From assembly GCA_964548365.1 (NCBI GenBank), contig CAZJRD010000013.1, forward strand, positions 1 through 60,667: a DNA stretch of 60,667 nucleotides, in the 5' to 3' direction. The position numbers were made by a program, and so were the translations under genes. Source of the DNA: B46-G9 sp964548365. GTDB lineage: Bacteria; Desulfobacterota; DSM-4660; Desulfatiglandales; Desulfatiglandaceae. Shown piece after piece: positions 25,409 through 34,609 of this stretch. Position 1 is the first letter of the stretch; every line of letters begins with the position of its first letter. The notes under the pieces are model-generated. The model saw nothing but the letters and a program-made list of their open reading frames with translations. It had not been told where the DNA came from and did not search any database.

Positions 25409-26136
25409 CGTTCTTCTCCTCTAACAAGGGTTCCCACATCTTCCCCGTCAACAACTCGCAGGATATTCCCCTTCTTCTTCAGGTTGAAAACCCTGATGGG
25501 CAGATTTTGGTCCATGGCAAGAGAAACAGCGGTTAAATCCATGACCTTCAGGCTTTTCTCCAGTACTTCCCTGTACGTCAGCCTGGAAAATAGTCGGGCA
25601 TCAGGATCCTTTTCAGGATCGGAATCGAATACACCATCCACTTTCGTGGCCTTTAACAGGATATCCGCGTCTATTTCCATGGCCCTCAGGGCTGCCGCGG
25701 TGTCCGTGGTAAAATAAGGGTTTCCGGTACCCGCTCCAAAAATAACGATCCGGCCCTTGGAAAGATGATTGATAGCCCTTCCGCGGATATATGGCTCGGC
25801 AATCTTGATCATGTCGATTGCCGTCATAACCCTCGTTTCGGCTCCCAGCCGAACCAGGATCTCTCCAAGGGCCAGCGCATTGATGATAGTGGCCAGCATG
25901 CCCATGTGGTCGGCCGGCACCCTTCCTACACCGTACGCCGAGGATTCGAGGCCTCTGAAAATATTGCCGCCTCCAACGACAACTGCAATTTGAATGCCTT
26001 TCGCATGGACCGACTCAATCTCTTCGCCCACAGACCGAAGGACGGAAGGATCAATACCATAGGCATGATCACCAATGAGGGCCTCTCCGCTCAGCTTGAG
26101 CATGACGCGCTTGAATGGCGGGGAGGTTCTATGCAT
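25405..26136 (-). CDS. pyrH: Uridylate kinase
   Basis: Phosphorylates UMP to UDP. Amino-acid-kinase fold: LKLSGEALIG near the N-terminus, VVVGGGNIFRG, the MGMLATIINALAL helix and IFGAGTGNPYFTTDTAAALRA. From ATG 26136 there are 243 residues, like E. coli. The ATG lies inside the last codons of tsf, eight bases overlapping, and GGGGAGGAGG abuts it with no spacer, which is unusual. A TTG at 26148 would place the site inside the gene. Translational coupling to tsf is likely. Confidence 0.95.
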   Translation of the reverse strand: MHRTSPPFKRVMLKLSGEALIGDHAYGIDPSVLRSVGEEIESVHAKGIQIAVVVGGGNIFRGLESSAYGVGRVPADHMGMLATIINALALGEILVRLGAETRVMTAIDMIKIAEPYIRGRAINHLSKGRIVIFGAGTGNPYFTTDTAAALRAMEIDADILLKATKVDGVFDSDPEKDPDARLFSRLTYREVLEKSLKVMDLTAVSLAMDQNLPIRVFNLKKKGNILRVVDGEDVGTLVRGEER

Positions 26137-26731
26137 CCTCCTCCCCAAGCTGAAAGCGCACGAATCGCTTTATCACAATGTTTTCTCCGGTCTTCGCCAT
26201 CAGTTCATTTGCCAAATCCTGCACCGTAATATCTGGATTTTTCACAAAGGGTTGTTCAAGGAGGCATGCTTCACTATAGAACTTTTTCAACTTCCCTTCT
26301 ACAATCTTTTCGATCACCTTTTCAGGTTTGCCCGTCTCTCGCGCCTGGCTGGTGTAGATTTCTTTTTCATTTTGAATGGTTTCCTCAGGGACCCGCTCCC
26401 GGTCAATGGCAACGGGATTGGTGGCGGCGATCTGCATGGCCAGGTCCCGGACAAAATGCGTAAAGTCCTCTGTCTTCCCGGTAAAGTCGGTTTCGCAGTT
26501 TACCTCTATGAGCACACCAATCTTGCCCCCGCCGTGGATATACGATTGTACCTGTCCTTGAGAGGTTGTCCTGCCCCCACGCTTCTTGGCGGTTGCGATG
26601 CCTTTTTTTCTTAGATATTCGATCGCCTTCTGGATATCACCCTCACATTCAGTAAGGGCTTCCTTGCAGTCCATGATGCCGACGGCGGTTTTGTCACGCA
26701 AATCCTTAATAAGTGTTGCAGATATTTCCAA
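26129..26731 (-). CDS. tsf: Elongation factor Ts
   Basis: Nucleotide exchange factor for EF-Tu. N-terminal UBA-like domain LIKDLRDKTAVGIMDCKEAL with the conserved TDFTGK-type segment in VNCETDFTGKTEDF. At 200 residues it is the short form lacking much of the second subdomain of E. coli Ts (283), as in many deltaproteobacteria and thermophiles. It follows rpsB after 107 bases and overlaps pyrH. Confidence 0.96.
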   Translation of the reverse strand: MEISATLIKDLRDKTAVGIMDCKEALTECEGDIQKAIEYLRKKGIATAKKRGGRTTSQGQVQSYIHGGGKIGVLIEVNCETDFTGKTEDFTHFVRDLAMQIAATNPVAIDRERVPEETIQNEKEIYTSQARETGKPEKVIEKIVEGKLKKFYSEACLLEQPFVKNPDITVQDLANELMAKTGENIVIKRFVRFQLGEEDA

Positions 26732-26838
26732 TGTTCGATTCCTCCGTATAATTTTTCACCCCGTTAAAGGGAAAAGGCAAAAAGGTGCCTCCTTGTTCAG
26801 GTATTAAGTCGGCATCGAGCTAAAAGTGAATGTGCCCG

Positions 26839-27696
26839 CTATTCCGAGGCTGCCTCAGCGGGTTCTGAGGGTTCTTGTGCAGGAGCTTCCTGTTTCTTGG
26901 AAACGACAATTACCTCCGGCCCCTCTGCCGCACGTTCCTCCGGGACCTGGACTTCAGGCTCTTCTTCCTCCTTTTCCTGTTGCTGCTCGGCCTCGGCCCG
27001 CAAACGCTCCTCTGCCAGATTGTGTCCTTCAATAGAAGCATCGGCGATCTTTGAACAGATCAATCGTATGGCACGGATAGCATCGTCATTTCCGGGTATG
27101 ATAAAATCGATTTCATCAGGATCACAATTAGTATCAGCGATGGCAACGACCGGGATCCCCAGTTTTCTCGCCTCGTTCACCGCGATTCTTTCCCTCTTGG
27201 GGTCAACGACGAATACAGCACCGGGCAGTTCGTCCATATTCTTGATGCCCCCGAGGTTTTTTTCAAGCTTCCCCAGCTCTTTTTCCATCTTGAGCGCTTC
27301 TTTTTTTGTATACCGGCTGATGGTGCCGTCATTTTTCATGGCCTCCAGTTCCTTGAGCCGTGACACGCTCTTTTGGATCGTCTGAAAATTGGTAAGTGTT
27401 CCGCCGAGCCATCTGCTGACCATGTAAAACATACCGCAACGCTCGCTCTCTTCCACAATGGAATCATGGGCCTGCTTTTTCGTGCCTACAAAAAGAACCG
27501 AGTAACCGTCGGCCACGATTCTGGTGATGAAATCATAGGCCGTTCTGAAAAGCCTAACGGTTTTTTGCAGGTCGATAATGTGGATCCCATTCCTGGCCCC
27601 GAATATGTACGGTTTCATTTTCGGGTTCCATCGCCTGGTCTGGTGTCCAAAGTGGACCCCTGCTTCTAGAAGTTGTTTCATGTTAATTGCCAGCAT
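26839..27696 (-). CDS. rpsB: 30S ribosomal protein S2
   Basis: Core sequence KQLLEAGVHFGHQTRRWNPKM is standard, as are RWLGGTLTNF and IPVVAIADTNCDPDEIDF. 285 residues; the tail after about 235 is a Glu/Ala/Pro-rich extension (EEEEPEVQVPEERAAEGPE) longer than in E. coli. The ATG of MLAINMKQ has AAGGAG five to six bases upstream; the internal ATG has none. First gene of rpsB-tsf-pyrH-frr. Confidence 0.97.
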   Translation of the reverse strand: MLAINMKQLLEAGVHFGHQTRRWNPKMKPYIFGARNGIHIIDLQKTVRLFRTAYDFITRIVADGYSVLFVGTKKQAHDSIVEESERCGMFYMVSRWLGGTLTNFQTIQKSVSRLKELEAMKNDGTISRYTKKEALKMEKELGKLEKNLGGIKNMDELPGAVFVVDPKRERIAVNEARKLGIPVVAIADTNCDPDEIDFIIPGNDDAIRAIRLICSKIADASIEGHNLAEERLRAEAEQQQEKEEEEPEVQVPEERAAEGPEVIVVSKKQEAPAQEPSEPAEAASE

Positions 27697-27954
27697 AATT
27701 TTCTCCTTTTCTCGGGGGATAAATCATTATCTCCCTCCCACAGTTTTTTCCTCGATCCAGATCAAAGAAAACCCTCACAGGCACAGGGCACCGGGGCTGT
27801 CTGGATCTGCGAATTTTTTACGCGCATAACGCCCTTGTACGATGTTTATCGAGAAGGCAGCCTCTTGCAGTTTCCGCGCGGAAATGGTATGTCTTATCAC
27901 GAGGATTTGCGGAAGCAGTCGCACGGGCGTCGGCGTAAATAATGTAAACAAATA

Positions 27955-27983
27955 TAATTAGCACTGAAGACCTTTTTGTGCAA
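27955..27983 (-). promoter_or_regulatory. Promoter candidate for rpsB operon
   Basis: On the minus strand TTGCAC (27978-27983) and TAATTA (27955-27960) are 17 bases apart. Transcription from here would give an rpsB leader of about 250 bases, long enough for the S2 autoregulatory RNA known upstream of rpsB in other bacteria; I did not fold it. Confidence 0.5.
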
Positions 27984-28029
27984 GAAAAAAGTAAAATGTT
28001 TTTCGGGCTAGTCAGAAGGAGAGTGCCCT

Positions 28030-28284
28030 GTGGGCAAAGAAAACAGAAATGAAATGAGACGTGCCCTGGATCGAGCCGAGCGCGGGATCACTCGATCAGT
28101 TATTCGCTGGAAGTACAAGAAAGAAGGCAGACCCTTACCCCCTGATGATGCCCTTGAAGGTCAGTCAAAACAGGTCGTTGACCAGGCACACAAAATAATC
28201 GCCAGGAGGGGCAGGAGTGTGTGGAATGAGCTCAGGAATGTGTATGCACGGCAGAAAGACAAAAAGGGAGGGGACGACGGTTGA
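28030..28284 (+). CDS. Small basic protein of unknown function
   Basis: 84 residues, rich in Arg and Lys, predicted mostly helical, no signal peptide or membrane segment. Start GTG 28030 has AAGGAG eight to nine bases upstream. Its stop overlaps the TTG start of the following dGTPase-like gene (TTGA), so both are probably co-translated. I do not recognise a family. A role linked to nucleotide metabolism is only suggested by the neighbour. Confidence 0.65.
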   Translation: MGKENRNEMRRALDRAERGITRSVIRWKYKKEGRPLPPDDALEGQSKQVVDQAHKIIARRGRSVWNELRNVYARQKDKKGGDDG

Positions 28285-29471
28285 AAGGCGGGGATTCCCT
28301 TCGGGAAATACGGGTTGCGCTTGATCATTCCGAGCAGACGAGACTGTCCCCTCTCGCGTGCCTGAGCAGTGCCGCTGTGAGAATGAGAGACGAACCGGTT
28401 GTGAACGGGGGGCACCGGCAGAATTTTTCCATCGACGCGGACCGCATTCTTCATTCACTGGCCTACTCACGTTACATAGATAAAACCCAGGTCTTCTATC
28501 TGATCAAGAACGACCACATCACCCACCGGGTATTGCACGTCCAGCTCGTTTCGAAAATCGGTCGTACCATAGGACGCCTGCTGCGGCTGAATGAGGACCT
28601 CATTGAGGCCATTGCCCTGGGGCATGATATCGGCCACACCCCATTCGGTCATGACGGCGAGAAATTTCTCTCCCAACTTTGCCAGCAGCACCAGATAGGC
28701 CCCTTCCTTCATAATATTCAAGGGGTTCGATTCCTTCAGGAAATTGAAAGGAAGGGGCGGGGATGGAATTTGACCCTGCAGGTCCTTGACGGGATTTTCT
28801 GCCATGACGGGGAAATCCATTCCCAGGCCCTTGCACCGAAAAGGGAAAAAAGCTTTGAAATGCTCACCCGGGAAATAGCGCAAAAGTCGGCGAACCCGCA
28901 GCGGGACATGTTACCCATGACCCTGGAAGGCTGCGTGGTGCGAATGGGGGACAGCATCAGTTATGTAGGGCGGGATATAGAGGATGCCATCCGGCTGGGT
29001 CTGATCCACCGGAACGATTTCCCGAGGAGTTGTAAAGAAGTCCTGGGAGATTCCAACGGGACTATTGTGTATCGACTGGTGGAGGACTTGGTGGCGGGCA
29101 GCCTCGACAGACCGTATCTTCGCTTTAGTGAAGTGGTGGGTGAGGCCCTGAGGCAACTCAAAAGCTTTAACCAGGAACATATTTATCGGAATCCCAAGGT
29201 AAAAGACCAGACGGAAAAAGTGCGGCTTATGTTCGAACTCCTTTTTGAGCGATATCTCAGCGATCTTGAAAAGGGAAATGAGATCTCTGACATCTACCGG
29301 GAGTTTCTTGAGGGAATGTCTTCCGATTATGAGGCCAAGACACCCCCTGCAGGCATAGTCCGTGATTTTATTGCCGGGATGACGGATGAATATTTTCTGG
29401 AGCAATGCAGAAAAAATCTCATACCACAAATTAGAACCAGGCGTTTTTTTGAACAGAGGGATCAGGGATGA
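28281..29471 (+). CDS. dgt: dGTPase-like HD-domain phosphohydrolase
   Basis: Deoxyguanosinetriphosphate triphosphohydrolase-like enzymes cut dNTPs to nucleoside and tripolyphosphate. The HD domain has RHsxxYSRYIDKTQVF-type entry (SLAYSRYIDKTQVF), THRVLHVQLVSKIGRT, the metal-binding HD in ALGHDIGHTPFGHDGE, and the distal Asp in GDSISYVGRDIEDA. 396 residues, within the family range. TTG start overlaps the upstream small gene. Substrate range cannot be read from sequence. Confidence 0.85.
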   Translation: MKGGDSLREIRVALDHSEQTRLSPLACLSSAAVRMRDEPVVNGGHRQNFSIDADRILHSLAYSRYIDKTQVFYLIKNDHITHRVLHVQLVSKIGRTIGRLLRLNEDLIEAIALGHDIGHTPFGHDGEKFLSQLCQQHQIGPFLHNIQGVRFLQEIERKGRGWNLTLQVLDGIFCHDGEIHSQALAPKREKSFEMLTREIAQKSANPQRDMLPMTLEGCVVRMGDSISYVGRDIEDAIRLGLIHRNDFPRSCKEVLGDSNGTIVYRLVEDLVAGSLDRPYLRFSEVVGEALRQLKSFNQEHIYRNPKVKDQTEKVRLMFELLFERYLSDLEKGNEISDIYREFLEGMSSDYEAKTPPAGIVRDFIAGMTDEYFLEQCRKNLIPQIRTRRFFEQRDQG

Positions 29472-29532
29472 GCCAAAGTACAAGCTGGTGTCGTTTCCGG
29501 TTTATCCGGCTTAGGGTTTTTCGAAATAGGTG

Positions 29533-29561
29533 TTGACAAAAAAGAGTGGAATCAGTAAAGA
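29533..29561 (+). promoter_or_regulatory. Promoter candidate for Liv-type ABC operon
   Basis: TTGACA (29533-29538), then 17 bases, then TAAAGA (29556-29561). The start would lie about 145 bases before the ATPase gene at 29714. The -35 is consensus, the -10 matches partly. No operator was recognised in the leader. Confidence 0.5.
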
Positions 29562-29713
29562 ATATGAGCGTAATGTGGCTTCCGGAGAAGTCACCGGTAT
29601 TTTCCTTTTGTCGAATATACAGACATTTATTCTATTAATCCAACCCAATCTATTCCATATCTAATACCGTGAAGTTCATTATTTAGACTTAGCGAGAATG
29701 GAGGCCAGATCAT

Positions 29714-30535
29714 ATGGTGCAAGTGGGGGAGGTGAAAGAGGGCGATACTCTCTTAAGGCTCGAAGATATCCACATGTATTTCGGAAAAGTGGCCGCCTTG
29801 GCCGGCGTGAGCCTTGAAGTGAAAAAAGGTGAGATCCATTCGATCATCGGACCGAATGGGGCTGGAAAAACGGTGATGATGAATTGCATCAATGGACTGT
29901 ACCGACCGCAAAAGGGAAATATCTCCTACAAGGGAACACAGGTTAACCATTTGCGGCCCCACCATCGCGCGGAACTCGGCATTTCCCGGACGTTTCAGAA
30001 AATTGAACTGTTCGGGGGGATGACGGTGCTCGACAATATCCGGCTGGGCAGGCACATCCACCTCAAGTCGGGCATCGTGAGCGGCTCCATATATATCGGC
30101 AAGACAAAGCGGGAAGAACTGAAGTCCAGGAAATTCATTGAGGAAGAAATCATAGACCTTCTCGAAATAGAGAGTATCCGGGACAAGACGGTCCACATGC
30201 TGCCGTACGGGCTCCAGAAAAGGGTTGAGCTGGGGAGGGCCCTTGCCCTCAACCCCGAGCTCCTTCTCCTTGATGAACCCCTGGCGGGCCTCAATCTGGA
30301 GGAGGTTGAAGATATGGCACGCTTCATTCTGGATATCAATGAGGAGCCGCGCTGGAAGGTGACCTGCATCCTGGTGGAACACGATATGGGCGTGGTCATG
30401 GACATCTCTCACAGTGTCTTCGTGTTGAATTTCGGGAACAAGATTACGGACGGACCACCGGAGGAGGTCCAGGAAAACCCTGATGTTATTAAAGCTTACC
30501 TGGGTGAAGAGGACTTGTATTCCACAAGGAGGTAG
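29714..30535 (+). CDS. Branched-chain-type ABC transporter ATPase (LivG-like)
   Basis: ATP-binding subunit of a HAAT-type importer. Walker A GPNGAGKT at 46-53; the signature is YGLQKRVELGRAL, which replaces LSGGQ; Walker B is LLLLDEPLAGL; the switch His is in VEHDMG. The long helical insert and C-terminal part are LivG-like. 273 residues. ATG 29714 has GGAGG nine bases upstream. First gene of a six-gene operon (ATPase, CoA ligase, two permeases, binding protein, second ATPase). Confidence 0.9.
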   Translation: MVQVGEVKEGDTLLRLEDIHMYFGKVAALAGVSLEVKKGEIHSIIGPNGAGKTVMMNCINGLYRPQKGNISYKGTQVNHLRPHHRAELGISRTFQKIELFGGMTVLDNIRLGRHIHLKSGIVSGSIYIGKTKREELKSRKFIEEEIIDLLEIESIRDKTVHMLPYGLQKRVELGRALALNPELLLLDEPLAGLNLEEVEDMARFILDINEEPRWKVTCILVEHDMGVVMDISHSVFVLNFGNKITDGPPEEVQENPDVIKAYLGEEDLYSTRR

Positions 30536-30544
30536 TGAACCATT

Positions 30545-32467
30545 ATGAGCGGCCCTGACATAGAGATTACAAAGGACCTCACCATACCGAAGTTATTCTC
30601 GAGGCAGTGCAAAAAATACGGGGCAAATAAGGTTGCCATGCGTGAAAAGGAATTCGGGATCTGGTGCCCTTTTACCTGGCAGGATTATTATGACAATGTC
30701 AAGTACCTCTGCCTGGGCATGATCAGCCTGGGTCTGGAGCCCGGAGACAAGGTTGCCATGATCGGCGACAACCGGCCAGAAGGGCTCTGGGCAGAGATGG
30801 CGGCAATGTGCGCCGGAGGGGTAGGGGTCTGGCTTTTTCAGGACTGCATGATGGATGAGGTCAAATATATCATCGACCATTCCGACGCAAAATTCTTTAT
30901 GGGAGAGACCCAGGAAGAGGTCGACAAGGCCCTGGCCATTAAGGATGAATGCCCGAAATTGCAATGGATTGTCTGGGATGACCCGAAAGGCATGCGCAAT
31001 TATCACCAGGATTTTCTGATAAGCATCAAGAAGGTACAGGAACTCGGTCGGGAGCTCGAGAAAAAGGAACCTGATCTCTTTGAAAAAAGGATCAGTGACG
31101 GACATGGGGACGATATCTGCCTGCTCTTCTACACTTCCGGCACCACCGCGTTGCCCAAAGGCGCCCTCCTGAGCCACTGGAACATGCTGACCATGGGTCA
31201 CAACCTCATGGCCGTCGACCCCTGCTATGACACGGACGATTTTGTTTCCTACCTGCCGTTTGCCTGGATCGGGGAGCAGATGATGTCCATTTCCTGCGGG
31301 CTCCAGGTGGGATATACCATCAATTTTCCCGAAGAGCCGGAGACCGCCCAGGAGAATATCAGGGAAATCGGCCCCCACGTCATGTTCGCCCCACCGAGGT
31401 TGTATGAGGGAATGACGAGGAAAGTCCAGGTGAAATATATGGACTCCACCTGGATCAAGAGAAATATTTACGAATTTGCGACCAAGGTGGGCTATAAGAT
31501 CGCCAACATGAAGTTTGAAAAAAAAACGGTGTCCTGGTCATGGAAATTCCTTGGCTGGATCGCATACATTGTCATGCAGAAAAAGCTCAAAGACCACCTG
31601 GGGATGTCGCGACTCAGACATGCTTACACGGGGGGCGCTGCCATGGGACCCGACCATTTCCGCTTTTTTCACGCCCTGGGGGTGAACCTCAAGCAGATAT
31701 ACGGCCAGACCGAGATAGCGGGAATATCCATCGTGCACCGGGATGGGGATGTCAAATTCGACACCGTTGGGACACCCATCCCTGAGACAGAGGTGAAAAT
31801 CACCGATGAAGGGGAGATTATCTCCAAGAGCCCGTCCGTGTTCCTGGGATACTACAAGAATGATGAGGCCACAAGGAAAACCCTGGTAGATGGCTGGCTC
31901 TATTCAGGGGACAGGGGGTTTATTGATGAGGACGGCCACCTGGTGGTCTTTGATCGATCAAAGGACGTCATGACCCTGAACGACGGGAGACCCTTTTCTC
32001 CCCAGTACCTGGAAACCCGTCTAAAGTTCAGCCCCTTTATACAGGAAGCATGGGTGATTGGTGACAAAAGGGAATATATCGTGGCGGTCATGTGTGTTGA
32101 TTATGCGGTGGTCGGAAAATGGGCGGATGACCGGAAGATCAACTACACGAGCTACATGGAGCTTTCACAGGAACCCGCTGTGTACAATCTCGTGCAGGCC
32201 CAGATCGAGGAGTCCAATAAGGATTTGCCCGGGCCCGCCAAGATTCACAAATTCGTGAACCTCTACAAGGTATTCGATGCTGATGATGAGGAACTGACGA
32301 GGACCAGTAAGCTGCGGCGTGCCTTCGTGGAAAACAGATATAAGGATATCGTTGACGGGCTGTATTCGGACCGGGATGTGGTCCACATGGATACGACCAT
32401 TACCTATGAGGACGGACGGGAACAACGGATAAGAACTGATTTGCGGATCCAGAACATCAACGTCTAG
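30545..32467 (+). CDS. AMP-dependent acyl-CoA synthetase (long-chain type)
   Basis: Adenylates a carboxylic acid and transfers it to CoA. 640 residues; the P-loop FYTSGTTALPKGALLSH, the YGQTEIAG motif, the GWLYSGDRGFIDEDG motif and the C-terminal TRTSKLRR lysine region are all present, as in long-chain (ACSL-type) enzymes. It sits between the first ATPase and the permease genes of a Liv-type importer, with tight spacing on both sides. I infer that the imported substrate is a carboxylic acid, activated on entry. Fatty, aromatic and dicarboxylic acids are all possible. Confidence 0.9.
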   Translation: MSGPDIEITKDLTIPKLFSRQCKKYGANKVAMREKEFGIWCPFTWQDYYDNVKYLCLGMISLGLEPGDKVAMIGDNRPEGLWAEMAAMCAGGVGVWLFQDCMMDEVKYIIDHSDAKFFMGETQEEVDKALAIKDECPKLQWIVWDDPKGMRNYHQDFLISIKKVQELGRELEKKEPDLFEKRISDGHGDDICLLFYTSGTTALPKGALLSHWNMLTMGHNLMAVDPCYDTDDFVSYLPFAWIGEQMMSISCGLQVGYTINFPEEPETAQENIREIGPHVMFAPPRLYEGMTRKVQVKYMDSTWIKRNIYEFATKVGYKIANMKFEKKTVSWSWKFLGWIAYIVMQKKLKDHLGMSRLRHAYTGGAAMGPDHFRFFHALGVNLKQIYGQTEIAGISIVHRDGDVKFDTVGTPIPETEVKITDEGEIISKSPSVFLGYYKNDEATRKTLVDGWLYSGDRGFIDEDGHLVVFDRSKDVMTLNDGRPFSPQYLETRLKFSPFIQEAWVIGDKREYIVAVMCVDYAVVGKWADDRKINYTSYMELSQEPAVYNLVQAQIEESNKDLPGPAKIHKFVNLYKVFDADDEELTRTSKLRRAFVENRYKDIVDGLYSDRDVVHMDTTITYEDGREQRIRTDLRIQNINV

Positions 32468-32477
32468 GAGGAAGAGA

Positions 32478-33362
32478 ATGGAGCTATTCCTGATGACCTT
32501 CACCAACGGCATCCTGATCGGTGGGGTTTACGGCCTGGTGGCCCTTGGGTGGGTGCTGATCTACAAGTGTTCGGGAGTCCTGAACCTGGCCATGGGGGAA
32601 TTGACCCTCATTGGCGCCTATGTGACCTATTTCTTCTATGAGATGCATATACCTTTTATCATTGCCATTGTTTTCACCCTGTTGGTGGGGATCATACTGG
32701 GTTTTCTGACGGAAAGAATTTTCCTGGATAAACTGATCGGTGAACCGATCCTCAGCGTCATCATGGTGACCGTGGGCCTTTCGTTTTTTTTCAAGGGCGC
32801 AATCGAGTTTGTCTTTGGAACCGATACGCGGGTCTTTACTCCCCCGATTTTTGCACTTAAACCCATCAGCGTCGGTTTTCTGAAGGTTTCTCCGGTTTAC
32901 CTCTGGTCTTTTATCCTTTCTATCGTGTTGCTCATTATTCTGGTGTCCTTTTTCAAATATACGCGGTGGGGCCTTTCCATGCAGGCCACTGCTGATGATG
33001 AAACGGCCGCCCTGTCCCTCGGGGTTAGCGCCCGTTTTGTCTACGCTGCCGCGTGGGCCATTGCATTCATGAGCGCGGGGGTCGGCGGAGCGCTCCTGGG
33101 AAATGTTAATGGGATAAATATCTCGGTGGGGTACCTGGGATTGCTTGTCCTGCCTGCCGTGGTCCTGGGTGGGCTCAATTCCGTGCCCGGCGCCATTGTC
33201 GGCGGGATTATCATCGGGGTCCTTCAGAACCTGTCCGGGACCTATCTGGATAGATATTTTCCCGGTGGGGTAAAACAGATTATGCCCTTTGCTTTCATGG
33301 CGGTCTTCCTCCTGTTTAAGCCTTACGGCCTCTGGGGTTGGGAGAGGATTGAGAGGGTCTAG
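32478..33362 (+). CDS. Branched-chain-type ABC permease (LivH-like)
   Basis: Inner-membrane permease of 294 residues with about eight hydrophobic segments. The start LMTFTNGILIGGVYGLVALG and the segment ALSLGVSARFVYAAAWAIA are typical of LivH; the C-terminal LPAVVLGGLNSVPGAIVGG is conserved. GGAGG lies upstream of ATG 32478. It pairs with the following LivM-like permease. Confidence 0.92.
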   Translation: MELFLMTFTNGILIGGVYGLVALGWVLIYKCSGVLNLAMGELTLIGAYVTYFFYEMHIPFIIAIVFTLLVGIILGFLTERIFLDKLIGEPILSVIMVTVGLSFFFKGAIEFVFGTDTRVFTPPIFALKPISVGFLKVSPVYLWSFILSIVLLIILVSFFKYTRWGLSMQATADDETAALSLGVSARFVYAAAWAIAFMSAGVGGALLGNVNGINISVGYLGLLVLPAVVLGGLNSVPGAIVGGIIIGVLQNLSGTYLDRYFPGGVKQIMPFAFMAVFLLFKPYGLWGWERIERV

Positions 33363-33421
33363 GAAGAATTCGGAAGTGGGAAGGCGGAAGTTCGGGATTT
33401 GATTTCAAGGAGGGGTAGTTT

Positions 33422-34522
33422 ATGTCCAGTGTGTGGTTGCCGTGTGGTGATTATCATCAGGATTATGCTGAGGACCAGGGATGGTGGCAGTCGAGAGTCA
33501 TAAAAGGGAAGATGCTCCTGGTCCTGGCAATCATGTTTGTCGGGATTCCGCTCCTTGCACCTGGTTACTCGCTCGGGGTTGCCACCATGGTGGGCTATAC
33601 GGCAATGGGCGCCCTTGGTGTGCAACTGCTGATCGGATACACCGGACTGCTTACACTCGGCCATGCGGCCTTCATTGCCGTAGGAGCGTATACGAGCACG
33701 CTTCTGGTCCTCCAGTTTCCCTGGCCGCCGTTTATTGTGCACTGGGGCCTGGCCTATCCTATCAGCATTGCAGTTGCCGGCATTGCGGCCGGCCTCTGGA
33801 GTGTGCTATTCGGGCTCCCTTGTGTCAAAGTCAAAGGCTTCTACCTGATCCTGACCACCATGGCCGCCCAGTTTATCACGGTGGATTTTATCCTCACCCA
33901 GTACGTGAGCCAGATCGGCGGGAGGGGGCAGGCCTTTTCCCTGCCGCCCGGGACCATCAAGCTCGGCCCATGGGTTATAGACAGTGATGTTGAGGTCTAC
34001 TACCTCATGGCAATTCTCCTAACCTTTATGGTTATCATCCTGACCAATCTTCTCCGGTCAAAGGTGGGGCGTGCCTGGGTGGCCATCAGGGACAATGATA
34101 TCGCAGCCGAGGCCCTGGGCATCGATATCGTGTGGTATAAACTTCTTGCCTTTTTCGTGGCAGGGTTTATGGCCGGTGTCGCGGGTGCGTTCTGGGTCAG
34201 CAATACGGCCGCGCTCAGCCCGGAGGCCTTCCCCTGGTTCTGGTCCCTGTGGCTGGTGGGCGTGATCCTTATCGGTGGTGTCGGATCCATCCACGGGGCG
34301 ATCTTTGGTTCCATTTTCATGGTGGTGATCATGGAGCTGCTCCAGATGGTTGCTATTCCTCTTGCCGATTATTATCCGAAACTGCTCTTCGACTTCGCCT
34401 ACATAAAAGATATGGCCTTTGGACTGGCCATCTGTGCGTTTCTCATCTATGAGCCCAACGGGCTTGCCTACCGATGGTGGCAGGTGAAGAACTATTTTAA
34501 TCTCTGGCCATTTTCATATTAG
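33422..34522 (+). CDS. Branched-chain-type ABC permease (LivM-like)
   Basis: 366-residue inner-membrane permease with about ten hydrophobic segments. GYTGLLTLGHAAFIAVGAY and the EAA-like loop AIRDNDIAAEALGIDIVWYKLLAF are LivM signatures; GGVGSIHGAIFGS is near the C-terminus. It has a longer, partly acidic N-terminus (first about 30 residues) before the first membrane segment. AGGAGGGG precedes the ATG. The 59-base gap before it holds GGAAG-type repeats (see 36735). Confidence 0.92.
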   Translation: MSSVWLPCGDYHQDYAEDQGWWQSRVIKGKMLLVLAIMFVGIPLLAPGYSLGVATMVGYTAMGALGVQLLIGYTGLLTLGHAAFIAVGAYTSTLLVLQFPWPPFIVHWGLAYPISIAVAGIAAGLWSVLFGLPCVKVKGFYLILTTMAAQFITVDFILTQYVSQIGGRGQAFSLPPGTIKLGPWVIDSDVEVYYLMAILLTFMVIILTNLLRSKVGRAWVAIRDNDIAAEALGIDIVWYKLLAFFVAGFMAGVAGAFWVSNTAALSPEAFPWFWSLWLVGVILIGGVGSIHGAIFGSIFMVVIMELLQMVAIPLADYYPKLLFDFAYIKDMAFGLAICAFLIYEPNGLAYRWWQVKNYFNLWPFSY

Positions 34523-34609
34523 GAAGGAGGTGAAAAGGAATCTTTTTGGGTAAACTGTTGAGTTTTTGTTGGAATTCATGTTTTTTTAACCGCAAAGGGG
34601 GAGTTAGTT

